From Dyadobacter psychrophilus (GTDB lineage Bacteria > Bacteroidota > Bacteroidia > Cytophagales > Spirosomataceae), in contig NZ_FUZA01000002.1 in assembly GCF_900167945.1 (NCBI RefSeq), positions 992,001-1,056,000 of the forward strand: 64,000 nucleotides of DNA, in the 5' to 3' direction. How positions within the stretch are numbered: the first letter of the stretch is position 1; every line of letters starts with the position of its first letter. The position numbers were made by a program, and so were the translations under genes. Under the pieces are notes generated by a model. That model did no database searches. It was not told the DNA's origin and worked only from the letters and a program-made list of their open reading frames with translations. Shown here piece after piece: positions 35,018 through 44,065 of the stretch.

Positions 35018-35503
35018 TTATGCCAAAAGCGCGACAGCTTCATCATTGCCCTGTTGCAAAGCCAGATCTTCCACAGAAAGTCCGCGATTATCAAGAATCG
35101 TTTTATCCGCCCCGCGGTCCAGAAGCAGCCTTACCAGATCATTTCTGCCAAACATTGCTGCGAACATCAGAGCAGTTCCGCCGTTGCCGTGTTGCATGTT
35201 CAGGTCTGCGCCATTGGCTATGAGCAATTCCGCAATGTCTGCATAACCCTTGAACGAAACGCCCATCAATGCAGTGTTACCGCCAAAATCATATGCATTT
35301 ACATCCGCGCCGGATTCAAGCAGCAACTTAGCTGTTTCAAACCGGTTGTTATAGCAGGCAATAATCAGCGGTGTGTAACCTTTTTCATCCTGAACATTAA
35401 TGTCGGTGCCGCGGCTCAGGATTTCCTCCACCACCGGATTGTTCCCTAATCGCGCGGCATGAATAAGCACATGATCCAGATTTACATTTTCAATATTTTC
35501 CAT
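35018..35503 (-). CDS. Ankyrin-repeat protein
   Basis: This 161-residue protein is built almost wholly of four to five ankyrin repeats, for example GYTPLIIACYNNRFETAKLLLESGADVNAYD and GGTALMFAAMFGRNDLVRLLLDRGAD (shown here only as family marks). There is no signal peptide. Ankyrin proteins next to catalase genes in other bacteria (AnkB of Pseudomonas) support catalase activity, so a link with katE is possible. Here the genes converge rather than form an operon. It starts 3 bp after the stop of the small upstream gene. Confidence 0.88.
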   Translation of the reverse strand: MENIENVNLDHVLIHAARLGNNPVVEEILSRGTDINVQDEKGYTPLIIACYNNRFETAKLLLESGADVNAYDFGGNTALMGVSFKGYADIAELLIANGADLNMQHGNGGTALMFAAMFGRNDLVRLLLDRGADKTILDNRGLSVEDLALQQGNDEAVALLA

Positions 35504-35505
35504 TT

Positions 35506-35703
35506 TTATAATGATGCGTTTGCTCCCAGTTTTTCTTCAATTTCGTCCTTTGTCCCGCTCACAAAGTACTTATCGCCATTTTTCAGGATCAAAAGGCTGA
35601 ACCTGAAATCCGCATCCGGGACAATTTCCTCAATGTCCTCGCTACGCAGCTCAATTTCGCCTGACTCACCGTCTTTTAAAGTAAAAGTTGCCTTACCTGC
35701 CAT
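35506..35703 (-). CDS. Small hypothetical protein upstream of the ankyrin gene
   Basis: This 65-residue acidic, soluble protein has four likely beta strands (MAGKATFTLKDGESGEIEL, then LLILKNGDKYFVSG) and a short C-terminal helix. No family is recognised. The last base of its stop codon is 2 bp from the ankyrin start, so the two are clearly co-transcribed and may act together. Confidence 0.62.
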   Translation of the reverse strand: MAGKATFTLKDGESGEIELRSEDIEEIVPDADFRFSLLILKNGDKYFVSGTKDEIEEKLGANASL

Positions 35704-35771
35704 ATTTTGTTTGTGATTTAATTTAGAGGTCCTTAAAGCGGGTAGGAGGTCAAAAAGTATGCCATGCGCAA

Positions 35772-36482
35772 TTATTGCTCACCGATCACTCTTTCCAGCT
35801 CTTCTTTGTAATTTCTGCCGATGGGGATTTGGTGGCCATTCAATGCGATCCGGTTTTTTTCGATGCGGGTGATTTTGGCAATGGAAACGATGAAGGATTT
35901 GTGAACGCGGAGAAATTTGGCTTTGGGAAAAATGTCAAGCATCGCTTTAATGGAGCCTTTAATGACGATTTTTGCAGAATGCGTGTAAATGATCGCGTAG
36001 TCTTTCAATCCCTGGATATGCGTCACATCGTCGAACTGCAACTTGATACGCTGAACGCCGCTTTTAACAAACACAGATCCGTGCATTTCGCCGGCATTAT
36101 CCTCAATGTTGACATTCTGATCTTTTAACGCCAAAAAATCCCTTACTTTTTCAATGGCTTGTATGAACCGGCCGAAAGAAATCGGTTTGAGCAGAAAATC
36201 AATGACGCCCAATTCAAAACCTTCAAAAGCGTAATCGCGGTAAGCGGTTGTGAAAATGGTTAAAGGCGGCTGTTCCAATGTTTTAAGGTATTCAATGCCA
36301 GTCATTTCCGGCATTTCAATATCTAGGAAAAGTAGGTCCGCCTCGTTGATTTCCAGATGTTTTTTCGCGTCCGAGGCATTGCTGAATTGCGTTATGGATT
36401 CAATAAAATCAAGTTTTTTTAAATATCCTTCCACAACTTCCCGGGCTAGGGGCTCATCGTCGATGATCACGCATTTTAGCAT
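35772..36482 (-). CDS. LytTR-family response regulator
   Basis: This 236-residue protein has a receiver domain with Asp54 in FLDIEMPEMTG as phosphoacceptor and a C-terminal LytTR DNA-binding domain (~130-235) with FVKSGVQRIKLQFDDV and FLRVHKSFIVSIAKI. LytTR proteins bind pairs of short direct repeats. It starts 5 bp after the stop of the kinase gene, so they are one operon, and the kinase is the evident partner. Confidence 0.93.
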   Translation of the reverse strand: MLKCVIIDDEPLAREVVEGYLKKLDFIESITQFSNASDAKKHLEINEADLLFLDIEMPEMTGIEYLKTLEQPPLTIFTTAYRDYAFEGFELGVIDFLLKPISFGRFIQAIEKVRDFLALKDQNVNIEDNAGEMHGSVFVKSGVQRIKLQFDDVTHIQGLKDYAIIYTHSAKIVIKGSIKAMLDIFPKAKFLRVHKSFIVSIAKITRIEKNRIALNGHQIPIGRNYKEELERVIGEQ

Positions 36483-36487
36483 AGGTC

Positions 36488-37576
36488 CTAAAATTCAATT
36501 TCGAGATTAACCAGGAAAGAGTTTCCCTTGTCCTGGGTCTTTAAAGTGTGTTTGGCGGGATAAAGCAGTTCGAGGCGTTTCCGCAAATTATCCAGTCCGA
36601 TGCCGCCTTTACCAACCGGCACGTGGATGGCGGGTTTGCTGTTTTCAATGTCCATTTTAAGCGACGACTTATTCACCCGCAAATCTCCATGGAGCCATGC
36701 CGTGCCATTTTGCTGGCTGACGCCATGCTTCATCGCGTTTTCAACCAGCGGCAGCAATAGCAAGGGTGCGATAACCTGTCCATTTACGTCCCCGCTGACA
36801 TTCAGGATAATATCAGAATGATCACCAAAACGCAATTTTTCCAGTTCAAGGTAAGTGTTAAGATAACCGATCTCTTTTTGCAAAAGTACGCGCGAATTGT
36901 CGCTGTCATAAAGCATATATTCCATCATTTCAGACAATTTTAGCACAACATCCGGCGCCAGATCCGACTTTTTTAATGTAAGTGCATACAGGTTGTTCAG
37001 CACATTGAACAGGAAATGCGGGTTCACCTGCGATCGCAGAAAATTGACTTCGGCCTGCAATTTTTCAACGGTTATTTTCTGCAAAATCCGCTGCTGTTCA
37101 TACCAGTCAAGGCTCAGTTTCAGCGCGAGCATTAACCCGACATACCAGAGTGTGCTGAAAAAATTATAGGATAATGTTTCAATCCAGTTGCTGTTGCGCA
37201 TCGGCCCGATGACATAGCCATAAAGGTAAAAGTCGAAAAGGCTCTGCATAAGCAGATAGCCGAGTATGGAAAGAAAAACAGCCGTCACGTATAAGCCGTA
37301 TCGTTTTTTCAGCAGCAGGTTAGGCAGGAAATAATGCAGGTTTAAGTACGCGATCACGATCAGCATTAAAATCCGGCCCACAACGCAGATCACGAAATAC
37401 GGCATGCTGGCTTTATAGATCAGATAGCGTTTCTCGTAAATGAAGAAACCGGTGATGAATATCCAGTAAGCAGCATGCAACAGCGCGTATTTGACTGTTA
37501 TCTCACGTTTTGAAAACGGAATTTTAACATTTCGGTCAAAGAAATCCATCTTTATTTTGTTAAAATCGTGGCGCAT
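36488..37576 (-). CDS. LytS-type sensor histidine kinase
   Basis: This 362-residue protein has four transmembrane helices in residues ~28-155 and no large periplasmic domain. The His_kinase domain has His187 in LRSQVNPHFLFNVLNNLYAL, followed by the ATPase region with PLVENAMKHG and GGIGLDNLRKRL. It would phosphorylate the LytTR regulator. An in-frame ATG at 37549 is an alternative start. The gap upstream (37577-37767) holds a direct repeat. The target may be the neighbouring beta-barrel genes. Confidence 0.92.
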   Translation of the reverse strand: MRHDFNKIKMDFFDRNVKIPFSKREITVKYALLHAAYWIFITGFFIYEKRYLIYKASMPYFVICVVGRILMLIVIAYLNLHYFLPNLLLKKRYGLYVTAVFLSILGYLLMQSLFDFYLYGYVIGPMRNSNWIETLSYNFFSTLWYVGLMLALKLSLDWYEQQRILQKITVEKLQAEVNFLRSQVNPHFLFNVLNNLYALTLKKSDLAPDVVLKLSEMMEYMLYDSDNSRVLLQKEIGYLNTYLELEKLRFGDHSDIILNVSGDVNGQVIAPLLLLPLVENAMKHGVSQQNGTAWLHGDLRVNKSSLKMDIENSKPAIHVPVGKGGIGLDNLRKRLELLYPAKHTLKTQDKGNSFLVNLEIEF

Positions 37577-37718
37577 GATTTCCCTAAATTACTGGAAATC
37601 AATGGGTATTTTTGAGTATTGTAAATGAAAGGAAAAGAATTTAATCCACGATATATTGTCGACCAACTGCGTAAAAAATAGAGGAAGTGAAACCGCGGTT
37701 TGAGAGGCTCAACGGTTG

Positions 37719-37745
37719 TCTACTAATCCCGTCGTTGCTCTACTA
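37719..37745 (-). repeat. TCTACTA direct repeat in the kinase upstream region
   Basis: TCTACTA occurs at 37719 and 37739, 20 bp apart, each preceded by GTTG or GTTGC. LytTR proteins bind paired 9-bp direct repeats at about this spacing, although these do not match the published consensus. Confidence 0.25.
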
Positions 37746-37767
37746 CTTTTGAAGTGAAGTAAAATCA

Positions 37768-40173
37768 CTAGTTATTGCCTTCGCCGCCTTTTTTGTCATC
37801 ATTGCTGATCCGCTTTTTCTGACGCGGACCACTCGTCATCTGGCCGAATTCATATTTCAGATTAATCCGCCAGCCGCGGCGATACATGGCTACATCCTGG
37901 ATTTGTACAAAATTAGGCCCAACAAAATCGTTTCGCCATTTGATCCTTCTGTTGAAAGGATTGTCGTAGCCAAAACCAATGGTGCCCTTCTTTTTGAACA
38001 CTTCTTTTTGCAGCACCATGTTATAAAATCCAAAGGCGCCATATTTTCCCTGCAGATTAACACGTGCAGAATTATAGAATCCAAAAAGCTGTGCCTTGAT
38101 CCCTTTTCCGAAGTCAATGCTGGAATTGAGGTTGATCCGATACATCCAGTCCGCGTTACGGGTTTTTAGCTCTTCACTTTCCAGCACATTGTAAAATACA
38201 TTCAATGAGCCGTTTACACTCCATTGTTTGATAATCTTCGTGTTAGCGCTCAGGTTTAAGCCATATGCTGAATTCTGGGCGACATTCTGAAAGATCTGTG
38301 TCAGTACGCCGCTGGTGTCCACGGTGTTGATGCTTTCAATGGCGTTGTTCGTCTGGCGTAAAAAGAACGAGGCGTTAAAGCTAGTTTGTTTAATGGAAAC
38401 GCTGTAATTAGCTTCAATAGAATGCGTTAGCTCAGGTTTGAGATAAGGGTTTCCGCCATATCGGTTTTTAGAATCAGCTTGATTTACGTAGGGATTCAGG
38501 TAATAAAATTGCGGCCGTTGGATGCGCTGCGTATAGCTCAGCCGCAGCTGCTGGTCTTTTTTAATGCTGCGTGACAAGCTGACACTGGGGATCAGATTTC
38601 CATAATTATTTGAAAATGAAGCTGTACCATTCAGGAAATCGGCCTGAATGAATGTATGTTCGTAACGCGCCCCCAGGTTAATGCCCCAGCGTTTCTTGGG
38701 CATCCGGGTGTATACAACATATGCCGATGTCACTTGCTGCGCATAGTCAAAGATATTGGCGAGCTCGGGCATGTCCCTGAAATCGGTTGAGCCGTCGGAT
38801 GCGCTGGAAATACGGTAATCACTCAGGATCTGGCGGAAAATGGTTTTCGAGCCCAGTTCAAGCGTGCTAATGCTATCGAGCGGATTGGTAAAGTCCAATT
38901 GAATCGTGCCCTCTTTGTTGTTACTGATGTTATAACTTTTCTCCCGATAGTAAACTGTATTCTCGCGGTTGAGCAGGTTGGACCAATAATCACTGTCCTC
39001 TTCTTCGAACGAGTACATCATCAACAGATTGATTTCTTTTTTCGGCTTTTTAAACAAGCGCGTATAATCGAGATTCACCGTGGCGCCTGCCCAATCGTAA
39101 GTGCGGCTCATATCCCGCTGGAAATATTGCCTGACCGTTCCCAAGCTGCTTTCTGTGAACTCAATGTCGAAAAAATTAGTATTCGCACCGTTGTAATAAT
39201 TGAGGCCCGCACCGATCCGGTTTAGCGAATCCACATCCCAGTCAACATTGACAGTACCATAGAAATTTTTCCCTTTTCCGGTAATCCTTTGCGGCTGATC
39301 CTGGTTGGTGATCGTGTCGCCATTTGTGAATGAGCGGCGCAGTTGCATAACACGCTTATTTTTCCAATCATTAAAACCACCGTTCGCAGAAATATTGATA
39401 GCTTTCATTCGGTGATTAATGCTCGCGTTTTGCCAGTTGTTCCACTGCCCGAAATTCGGGCTCACCGAGCCGCTCGTGCCGCGCAAAGTGTTTTTCTTGG
39501 TAATAATATTAATGATCCCCGCAGTGCCTTCGGCATCATATTTTGCTGATGGAGAAGTAATTACCTCCACTTGCTTGATAATGTCTGCCGGGATTTGCTT
39601 CAACGCATCCGAAACGCTGCGCGCTACAATGCTCGACGGCTTATTATTGATTAAAACCTTGATATTGGAACTGCCACGCAACTGGACATTCCCCTCAATG
39701 TCCACCGCAACGGACGGTATTTTTTTAAGGACATCGGTCGCATCACCGCCTTTGATACTGATATCTTTTTCAGCATTGTAAACCATGCGGTCAGCCTTTT
39801 CCTCAAATAATGCTTTCTGCTCAGTAACAGTTACTTCACTCAGATTTTGAACTGTTGGGGCGAGTTTGACAACGCCTAGTTCGATGTCTTCGCCGCCAGC
39901 AGTGACGTTGTCTACGGTTTTGGCAACATAGCCCATCAATGAAGCCTGAATCGCATACGCGCCCTTCTCCACTTTATTAAAAATAAACCGCCCCTTGGAA
40001 TCAGAATTGACACCCTGAATGATCTTTCCATCTTTCAGGAGTGCTACGGTTGCAAATTCAACTGGTTTGGCCGCTGTGGAGTCTAATAATAATCCTGAAA
40101 TCTTGATTTTTTGGGCATAGGAAAGGCAAATGGTGGCTGTAAGTGCAGCGATCGTAAATAAAAATTTTCTCAT
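37768..40173 (-). CDS. TonB-dependent-receptor-like outer membrane beta-barrel protein
   Basis: The start is placed at the ATG at 40173 (MRKFLFTIAALTATICLSYAQ, a clean signal peptide); 801 residues. A carboxypeptidase-D-like regulatory domain (~24-110) comes first, then a plug with VQLRGSSNIKVLINNKPSS and GIINIITKK, then a barrel of the outer_membrane_beta-barrel type ending in a charged Gly/Lys tail. Proteins of this type import or bind substrates at the outer membrane, but the ligand is unknown. It lacks an aromatic C-terminal residue. It is 97 bp downstream of a related gene. Confidence 0.88.
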   Translation of the reverse strand: MRKFLFTIAALTATICLSYAQKIKISGLLLDSTAAKPVEFATVALLKDGKIIQGVNSDSKGRFIFNKVEKGAYAIQASLMGYVAKTVDNVTAGGEDIELGVVKLAPTVQNLSEVTVTEQKALFEEKADRMVYNAEKDISIKGGDATDVLKKIPSVAVDIEGNVQLRGSSNIKVLINNKPSSIVARSVSDALKQIPADIIKQVEVITSPSAKYDAEGTAGIINIITKKNTLRGTSGSVSPNFGQWNNWQNASINHRMKAINISANGGFNDWKNKRVMQLRRSFTNGDTITNQDQPQRITGKGKNFYGTVNVDWDVDSLNRIGAGLNYYNGANTNFFDIEFTESSLGTVRQYFQRDMSRTYDWAGATVNLDYTRLFKKPKKEINLLMMYSFEEEDSDYWSNLLNRENTVYYREKSYNISNNKEGTIQLDFTNPLDSISTLELGSKTIFRQILSDYRISSASDGSTDFRDMPELANIFDYAQQVTSAYVVYTRMPKKRWGINLGARYEHTFIQADFLNGTASFSNNYGNLIPSVSLSRSIKKDQQLRLSYTQRIQRPQFYYLNPYVNQADSKNRYGGNPYLKPELTHSIEANYSVSIKQTSFNASFFLRQTNNAIESINTVDTSGVLTQIFQNVAQNSAYGLNLSANTKIIKQWSVNGSLNVFYNVLESEELKTRNADWMYRINLNSSIDFGKGIKAQLFGFYNSARVNLQGKYGAFGFYNMVLQKEVFKKKGTIGFGYDNPFNRRIKWRNDFVGPNFVQIQDVAMYRRGWRINLKYEFGQMTSGPRQKKRISNDDKKGGEGNN

Positions 40174-40269
40174 GGCTAGGAGTTTGGTCTCGTCGTATCG
40201 CAATGACGATTCAACTGGGAAAACGTTGCAGATTCCCACCTATTTTTTTCAGCCTGCCAATGTGCTTTA

Positions 40270-42459
40270 TTAATTACCAGCCCGTCCTTCTTCGACGTTA
40301 GTTCTGCTTTTCTTAATGCTGTAATCCGCTTTTCCGAAGTTGTAGGTTAATGTTAATGCCACGCGTCGGGTTTTAAAGCGGTGTGTAAACTGGTTGTCAA
40401 TGATTGATTTCTCGCGAAAAATGAGACTGTATTGGTGCGTGTAAAAAATATCGTAAACATTCAACTTCGTGCTCAGCTTCCCGCTTCGCCATGATTTTTG
40501 TAAACCAAGATCCAGGTTACCCTGCGATTTGGCAATGTACAAGCTGCTTCCGCTTCTTGATTTATAACGATAAGTCGCGTCCAGCGTAAAACCATTTACC
40601 AAATTGAAAACCTGGCTGCCATTGATCGTAAAATCCGTAACGCCGATCGCGTAGGTTTTGCCGAGGTAGGGCATTTCCTGTTTGTTATAATAAATCAGCA
40701 CATTGTGCGTCGCCTTCCACCATCTCGAAATCGCCAAAGTGTAACTCGTTTCCAGGCTCGCAAAGTCGCTAAACGGCAGATTCATGCCGAGATAAAGCAA
40801 GTCGTTTGTCACCGGATTATATTCAGGATAGCGAACCATAAAGTCCTTTTCACGGCCTAGGGACAAGATTGTGCTCAATTCTCTAACGCTGTAAGATAAT
40901 TGAACTGAGCTAGTAACGGACGGGCGGAGGTTTGGATTACCGACCCGATAGTTTAATGGGCTCAGATAAAAACGGAAGGGATTCAACTGGTCAAAGTTTG
41001 GGCGTGTGATGCGCTTTGTAAATGCTAAGCTAAGCCGCTCGTCGTCATTGAAAGCATACGAAATATTAGCACCGGGAAGCCAGTTGAAATAATCTCTTTT
41101 CAAAATTGTCTCTTCCGTAACAGCATTCGCAATGGTGCGGGTTTGCTCCGTTCGCAAGCTCATATTTACATCCAATTTACTGAATTTGTAAACATAGGAA
41201 GCATAGGCGGCGGTAATGTATTCCCGGTAAAGAAAGCGGTTTGTACGTCCTGCGTCGGGAGCGAATGTCCCATTTTGAGCCAGGGTATCATATTTCAAAT
41301 CATTGTTTGTTGCGATAGCCACATATTTGGCACCCGCTTCGAGCGTTGCCTTTTTTAGGTTTTTGATATAATCCAACTGCACATTTCGAATCGTGATGTC
41401 GTTTCTCAAAGCTGTTTTCCAATAACTTCTCAGCGCTTCCTTAAACACATCCCGGATCTGAATGTCCTCATTCTGCCGGTTACCGATCTTCGCTAGCGAT
41501 CCGAAAAGTGTCAGTTTCCCATTACGCAATGCAATGTCGTAACTGCCGTTCACAGAATAATTGCGTTGTGTCGGAGCCGACCGGTTTTCTGTTTGGTTGA
41601 TCCCGACCGTATTTTGTTTCAGCGAATCGGCAAAAGTCAGCGTGTTGTGTGCGTCCAGCTTGCGGTTAGCATGGTAAGTTTTCAATGTGATTTCCAAATG
41701 CTGGTTCTTGCCGAGCGCATAATCGGCGCCCAGCTGTACCATTGGATTGTTATTGAAGGTCCTAGTCCAGGTGTTGGTGGTCATGTAATTTTTGTTGGCA
41801 AGCCGTTGCAGCGCGTCGTATTGATAGTAATCGTGGCCCAGCAAATAGCTTCCCCGAAGCGTATAATTAACCTTTTTTGTTTTGTAAGCAAGATTCAGGC
41901 TGTTGTCAGAAAGCGCGTAAATGTTCTGCCTGAAAGTCGTATTTAAATTGCCCTTCCAACCCACTGAAAGATCGCTTTTGAGACGAATATCGATGATTGC
42001 TTTGTAACGGCCATCGTAACGGGAAGACGGATTGCTGATAATTTCAATGGTCTCGATCTGGTCTGGGTTCAGACTATTCAGATATGCCTGCGATTCTTCG
42101 GGGCTCATTTCCACCGGTTTGCCATTGATGAAAATCACCGGATTGTTTCGTCCGGAGAGCAGCAAAGTTCCGTCGGGATTGACGGCTACGCCGGGTGCTT
42201 TTCTCAAAATGTCCATTGCGTTCGCGGACGTTTTGAAAATGCTGTTGCCGGCAATGTTCAGCACCATTTTGTCGGAATGATATTGTACAGCGACTTTTTC
42301 GCCCCTGATGACGACCGAGTTTAACAAGATCGAATCCCGTGTCAGGGTATAACCGGCAAGGTTAGCACTGTCGGAGACGGCGGCGGGAATATTGATTTGG
42401 GCGTGAAGTGGTAATGTCCCGAAAAACAGGAAGAGGAAAATAGTAATGAATTTGAGCAT
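40270..42459 (-). CDS. TonB-dependent-receptor-like outer membrane beta-barrel protein
   Basis: An ATG at 42459 (MLKFITIFLFLFFGTLPLHAQ) or 42468 gives a signal peptide; about 729 residues. Unlike its neighbour it has no carboxypeptidase-like domain and goes directly to a plug (DILRKAPGVAVNPDGTLLLSG, split as ~86-106) and barrel. Plug residues NPVIFINGKPVEM mirror NIKVLINNKPSSI of the next gene, so the two look like diverged paralogs. A good -7 element lies 38 bp upstream. The AraC gene just before it is a likely regulator. Confidence 0.87.
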   Translation of the reverse strand: MLKFITIFLFLFFGTLPLHAQINIPAAVSDSANLAGYTLTRDSILLNSVVIRGEKVAVQYHSDKMVLNIAGNSIFKTSANAMDILRKAPGVAVNPDGTLLLSGRNNPVIFINGKPVEMSPEESQAYLNSLNPDQIETIEIISNPSSRYDGRYKAIIDIRLKSDLSVGWKGNLNTTFRQNIYALSDNSLNLAYKTKKVNYTLRGSYLLGHDYYQYDALQRLANKNYMTTNTWTRTFNNNPMVQLGADYALGKNQHLEITLKTYHANRKLDAHNTLTFADSLKQNTVGINQTENRSAPTQRNYSVNGSYDIALRNGKLTLFGSLAKIGNRQNEDIQIRDVFKEALRSYWKTALRNDITIRNVQLDYIKNLKKATLEAGAKYVAIATNNDLKYDTLAQNGTFAPDAGRTNRFLYREYITAAYASYVYKFSKLDVNMSLRTEQTRTIANAVTEETILKRDYFNWLPGANISYAFNDDERLSLAFTKRITRPNFDQLNPFRFYLSPLNYRVGNPNLRPSVTSSVQLSYSVRELSTILSLGREKDFMVRYPEYNPVTNDLLYLGMNLPFSDFASLETSYTLAISRWWKATHNVLIYYNKQEMPYLGKTYAIGVTDFTINGSQVFNLVNGFTLDATYRYKSRSGSSLYIAKSQGNLDLGLQKSWRSGKLSTKLNVYDIFYTHQYSLIFREKSIIDNQFTHRFKTRRVALTLTYNFGKADYSIKKSRTNVEEGRAGN

Positions 42460-42496
42460 GGCTAACATTTGAAACTGTACGCGGAATTGAACAGCT

Positions 42497-42571
42497 CAAA
42501 TGTAGGCTCGGGATATTGGAGAGGAGTTTAGACTTCTGGTTTCAGGTGTACGGATTTATAAATCTGCACAC
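42497..42571 (-). promoter_or_regulatory. Promoter and operator of the beta-barrel pair
   Basis: A perfect -7 element TACATTTG lies on the minus strand at 42504-42497. Upstream, a 26-bp inverted repeat at 42546-42571 has GATTTATAAATC at its centre and GTGT/ACAC ends, with three mismatches per arm. It would lie about 55-80 bp before the transcript start. Confidence 0.55.
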
Positions 42572-42604
42572 ATTGAAATTCGTAAATTCTTGTTATTCAA
42601 GTGT

Positions 42605-43678
42605 TTAAAAAGCAGAGGTTTTGCTCAGCTTTTCTTTGTAGGAAAGAGGGGTGGTGTTTTTTATCCTTTTAAATGCCGTGTAAAATGTGGATTTTGAATT
42701 AAAACCAACCTCATAACCGATGGCTTCCAGCGAAAACGGACGGTTCGCTTCCATCATTTTGCAGGCTTCCTGAATGCGAAAAGCATTAATGTACGATGTG
42801 AAATTTTTGCCACCGTGATCATTCAAAATCTGGGACAGCAGGTGAGGAGTTATATTGACGGCCTTGGCCAGTTCGCTTAATGTAAGGTTTGGATTTTTAA
42901 ACAACTCCTGGCTTTCCATGAGCTGGTCCAGTTTTTGTAATGATGCAGAGGCCTCGTCGAAGCTGATTTTTTTAGCAGCCGTTTTGCTGGCATTCAAAGC
43001 AAACGGATCTTCCTTTCCCTTCAAAAAATACATGAAAACCATGCTGTAAAGCACAAACGAGAAAATAAGCGCGCCACCGAAATAAGTGTTGTACATGCGA
43101 CCGAAAAACAACGCCATTGCAAACGAAATGAACACGATTACATTCGCAGAGAAAATAGCCAGAATCCATTTTTCTGCACTTTTAACATTGTTTTTTGTGA
43201 TCAAATTTGAAATCAGCACCCTTAGCTGAAAACCCGATGCAATGATATAAGCAAGCCAAACTGTATAGATGATTTTGGCAAAATATTTATTCCAAATCGC
43301 CGGATAAGTGGCGTACGGAACCAGGATGCCAGTCACAACGATGATTCCCAGTAAAACTGCAATCTGTATTTTCCAGCTATTCGGCGCCTTAACCGTTTGT
43401 TGCAATGTTGATTTTATAAAATAAAGCAACGCAGGACCGATCAAAAAGCACGCTGACAAGCCAATTTGCAAGTAAATTCTGGGCAGGGCAGGATTGAAAT
43501 AAGCAAACACCGACTTGCCGATCCGGATGCTCAATGCCAGCAGCAAGCACCCAAGAAAAAAGCTGGAAAGATTTCGTTTTCTAAACAGAAAGAGGAAGTA
43601 AACTCCCAGAATAAGGCCATTAAAGGCGCCAAGCGCACCAAAGAAAAACAGGATGTATTTACCCTCATTCATGGACAC
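42605..43678 (-). CDS. AraC-family regulator with seven-helix membrane N-terminus
   Basis: This 357-residue protein has about seven hydrophobic segments in residues 1-220, then a linker and a C-terminal AraC domain (~250-350) with LAKAVNITPHLLSQILNDHGGKNF and IGYEVGFNSKSTFYTAFKRIKNTTP. It shares this layout with the regulator at 5588-6676. It sits on the same strand just before two outer-membrane barrel genes and is their probable regulator. The region 43679-44065 lies upstream. Confidence 0.86.
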   Translation of the reverse strand: MSMNEGKYILFFFGALGAFNGLILGVYFLFLFRKRNLSSFFLGCLLLALSIRIGKSVFAYFNPALPRIYLQIGLSACFLIGPALLYFIKSTLQQTVKAPNSWKIQIAVLLGIIVVTGILVPYATYPAIWNKYFAKIIYTVWLAYIIASGFQLRVLISNLITKNNVKSAEKWILAIFSANVIVFISFAMALFFGRMYNTYFGGALIFSFVLYSMVFMYFLKGKEDPFALNASKTAAKKISFDEASASLQKLDQLMESQELFKNPNLTLSELAKAVNITPHLLSQILNDHGGKNFTSYINAFRIQEACKMMEANRPFSLEAIGYEVGFNSKSTFYTAFKRIKNTTPLSYKEKLSKTSAF

Positions 43679-44065
43679 TCGGAAGTTTGGCTAATGATGC
43701 AGAACAAATATAGCCCCGGCAGGAGCGAATTACAAAACCTCAGATTGATGAAATCTTCTCGTTGATGAGAACTTGCAAATCAGCACAACCGCAAAATCCC
43801 GGAGGGATGAAACATCATGCACGTCGTTTCATCCCTCGGGGATTTGATTTTCATTATCATTGATATTTTTCTACCGATATTATATCCCTCCGGGATTTTT
43901 TTCAGTATTAATGCTTTTTTCTGACGTCCTGCCGTCTCCGAAATTTTATCGCTCTGCTTTTTTAAACCTTTGCCAAAAACCAATCCATTATAAAATCCCC
44001 GTCCAACACTTTCATCAACAACAGGAATATGTTTCCTTTAATGCACCATTAATTAATTGTCAAAA
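43679..44065. other. 387-bp intergenic region with hairpin repeats
   Basis: This stretch separates the divergent AraC and galactonate dehydratase genes. Apart from the hairpin repeats at 43794-43897, it contains a related ATAGCCCCGGCAGGAGCGAA segment near 43710 and AT-rich sequence before the rightward gene. No ORF is convincing and no tRNA-like element was seen. Confidence 0.5.
43794..43897. repeat. REP-like inverted repeat family, three copies
   Basis: A 20-bp arm at 43794-43813 (core ATCCCGGAGGGATGAAAC) has its reverse complement at 43826-43845 with one mismatch. A third copy of the core, ATCCCTCCGGGAT, lies at 43884-43896 and is itself a small hairpin. Short palindromic CCCGGAGGG units like these are scattered between genes in many Bacteroidota and may be mobilised by RAYT-type transposases, though none is present here. 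Confidence 0.5.

Noticed and set aside
35018..35503. Ankyrin protein as a secreted effector
   Set aside because: No signal peptide or secretion genes are present, and it forms an operon with a cytoplasmic-type small protein.
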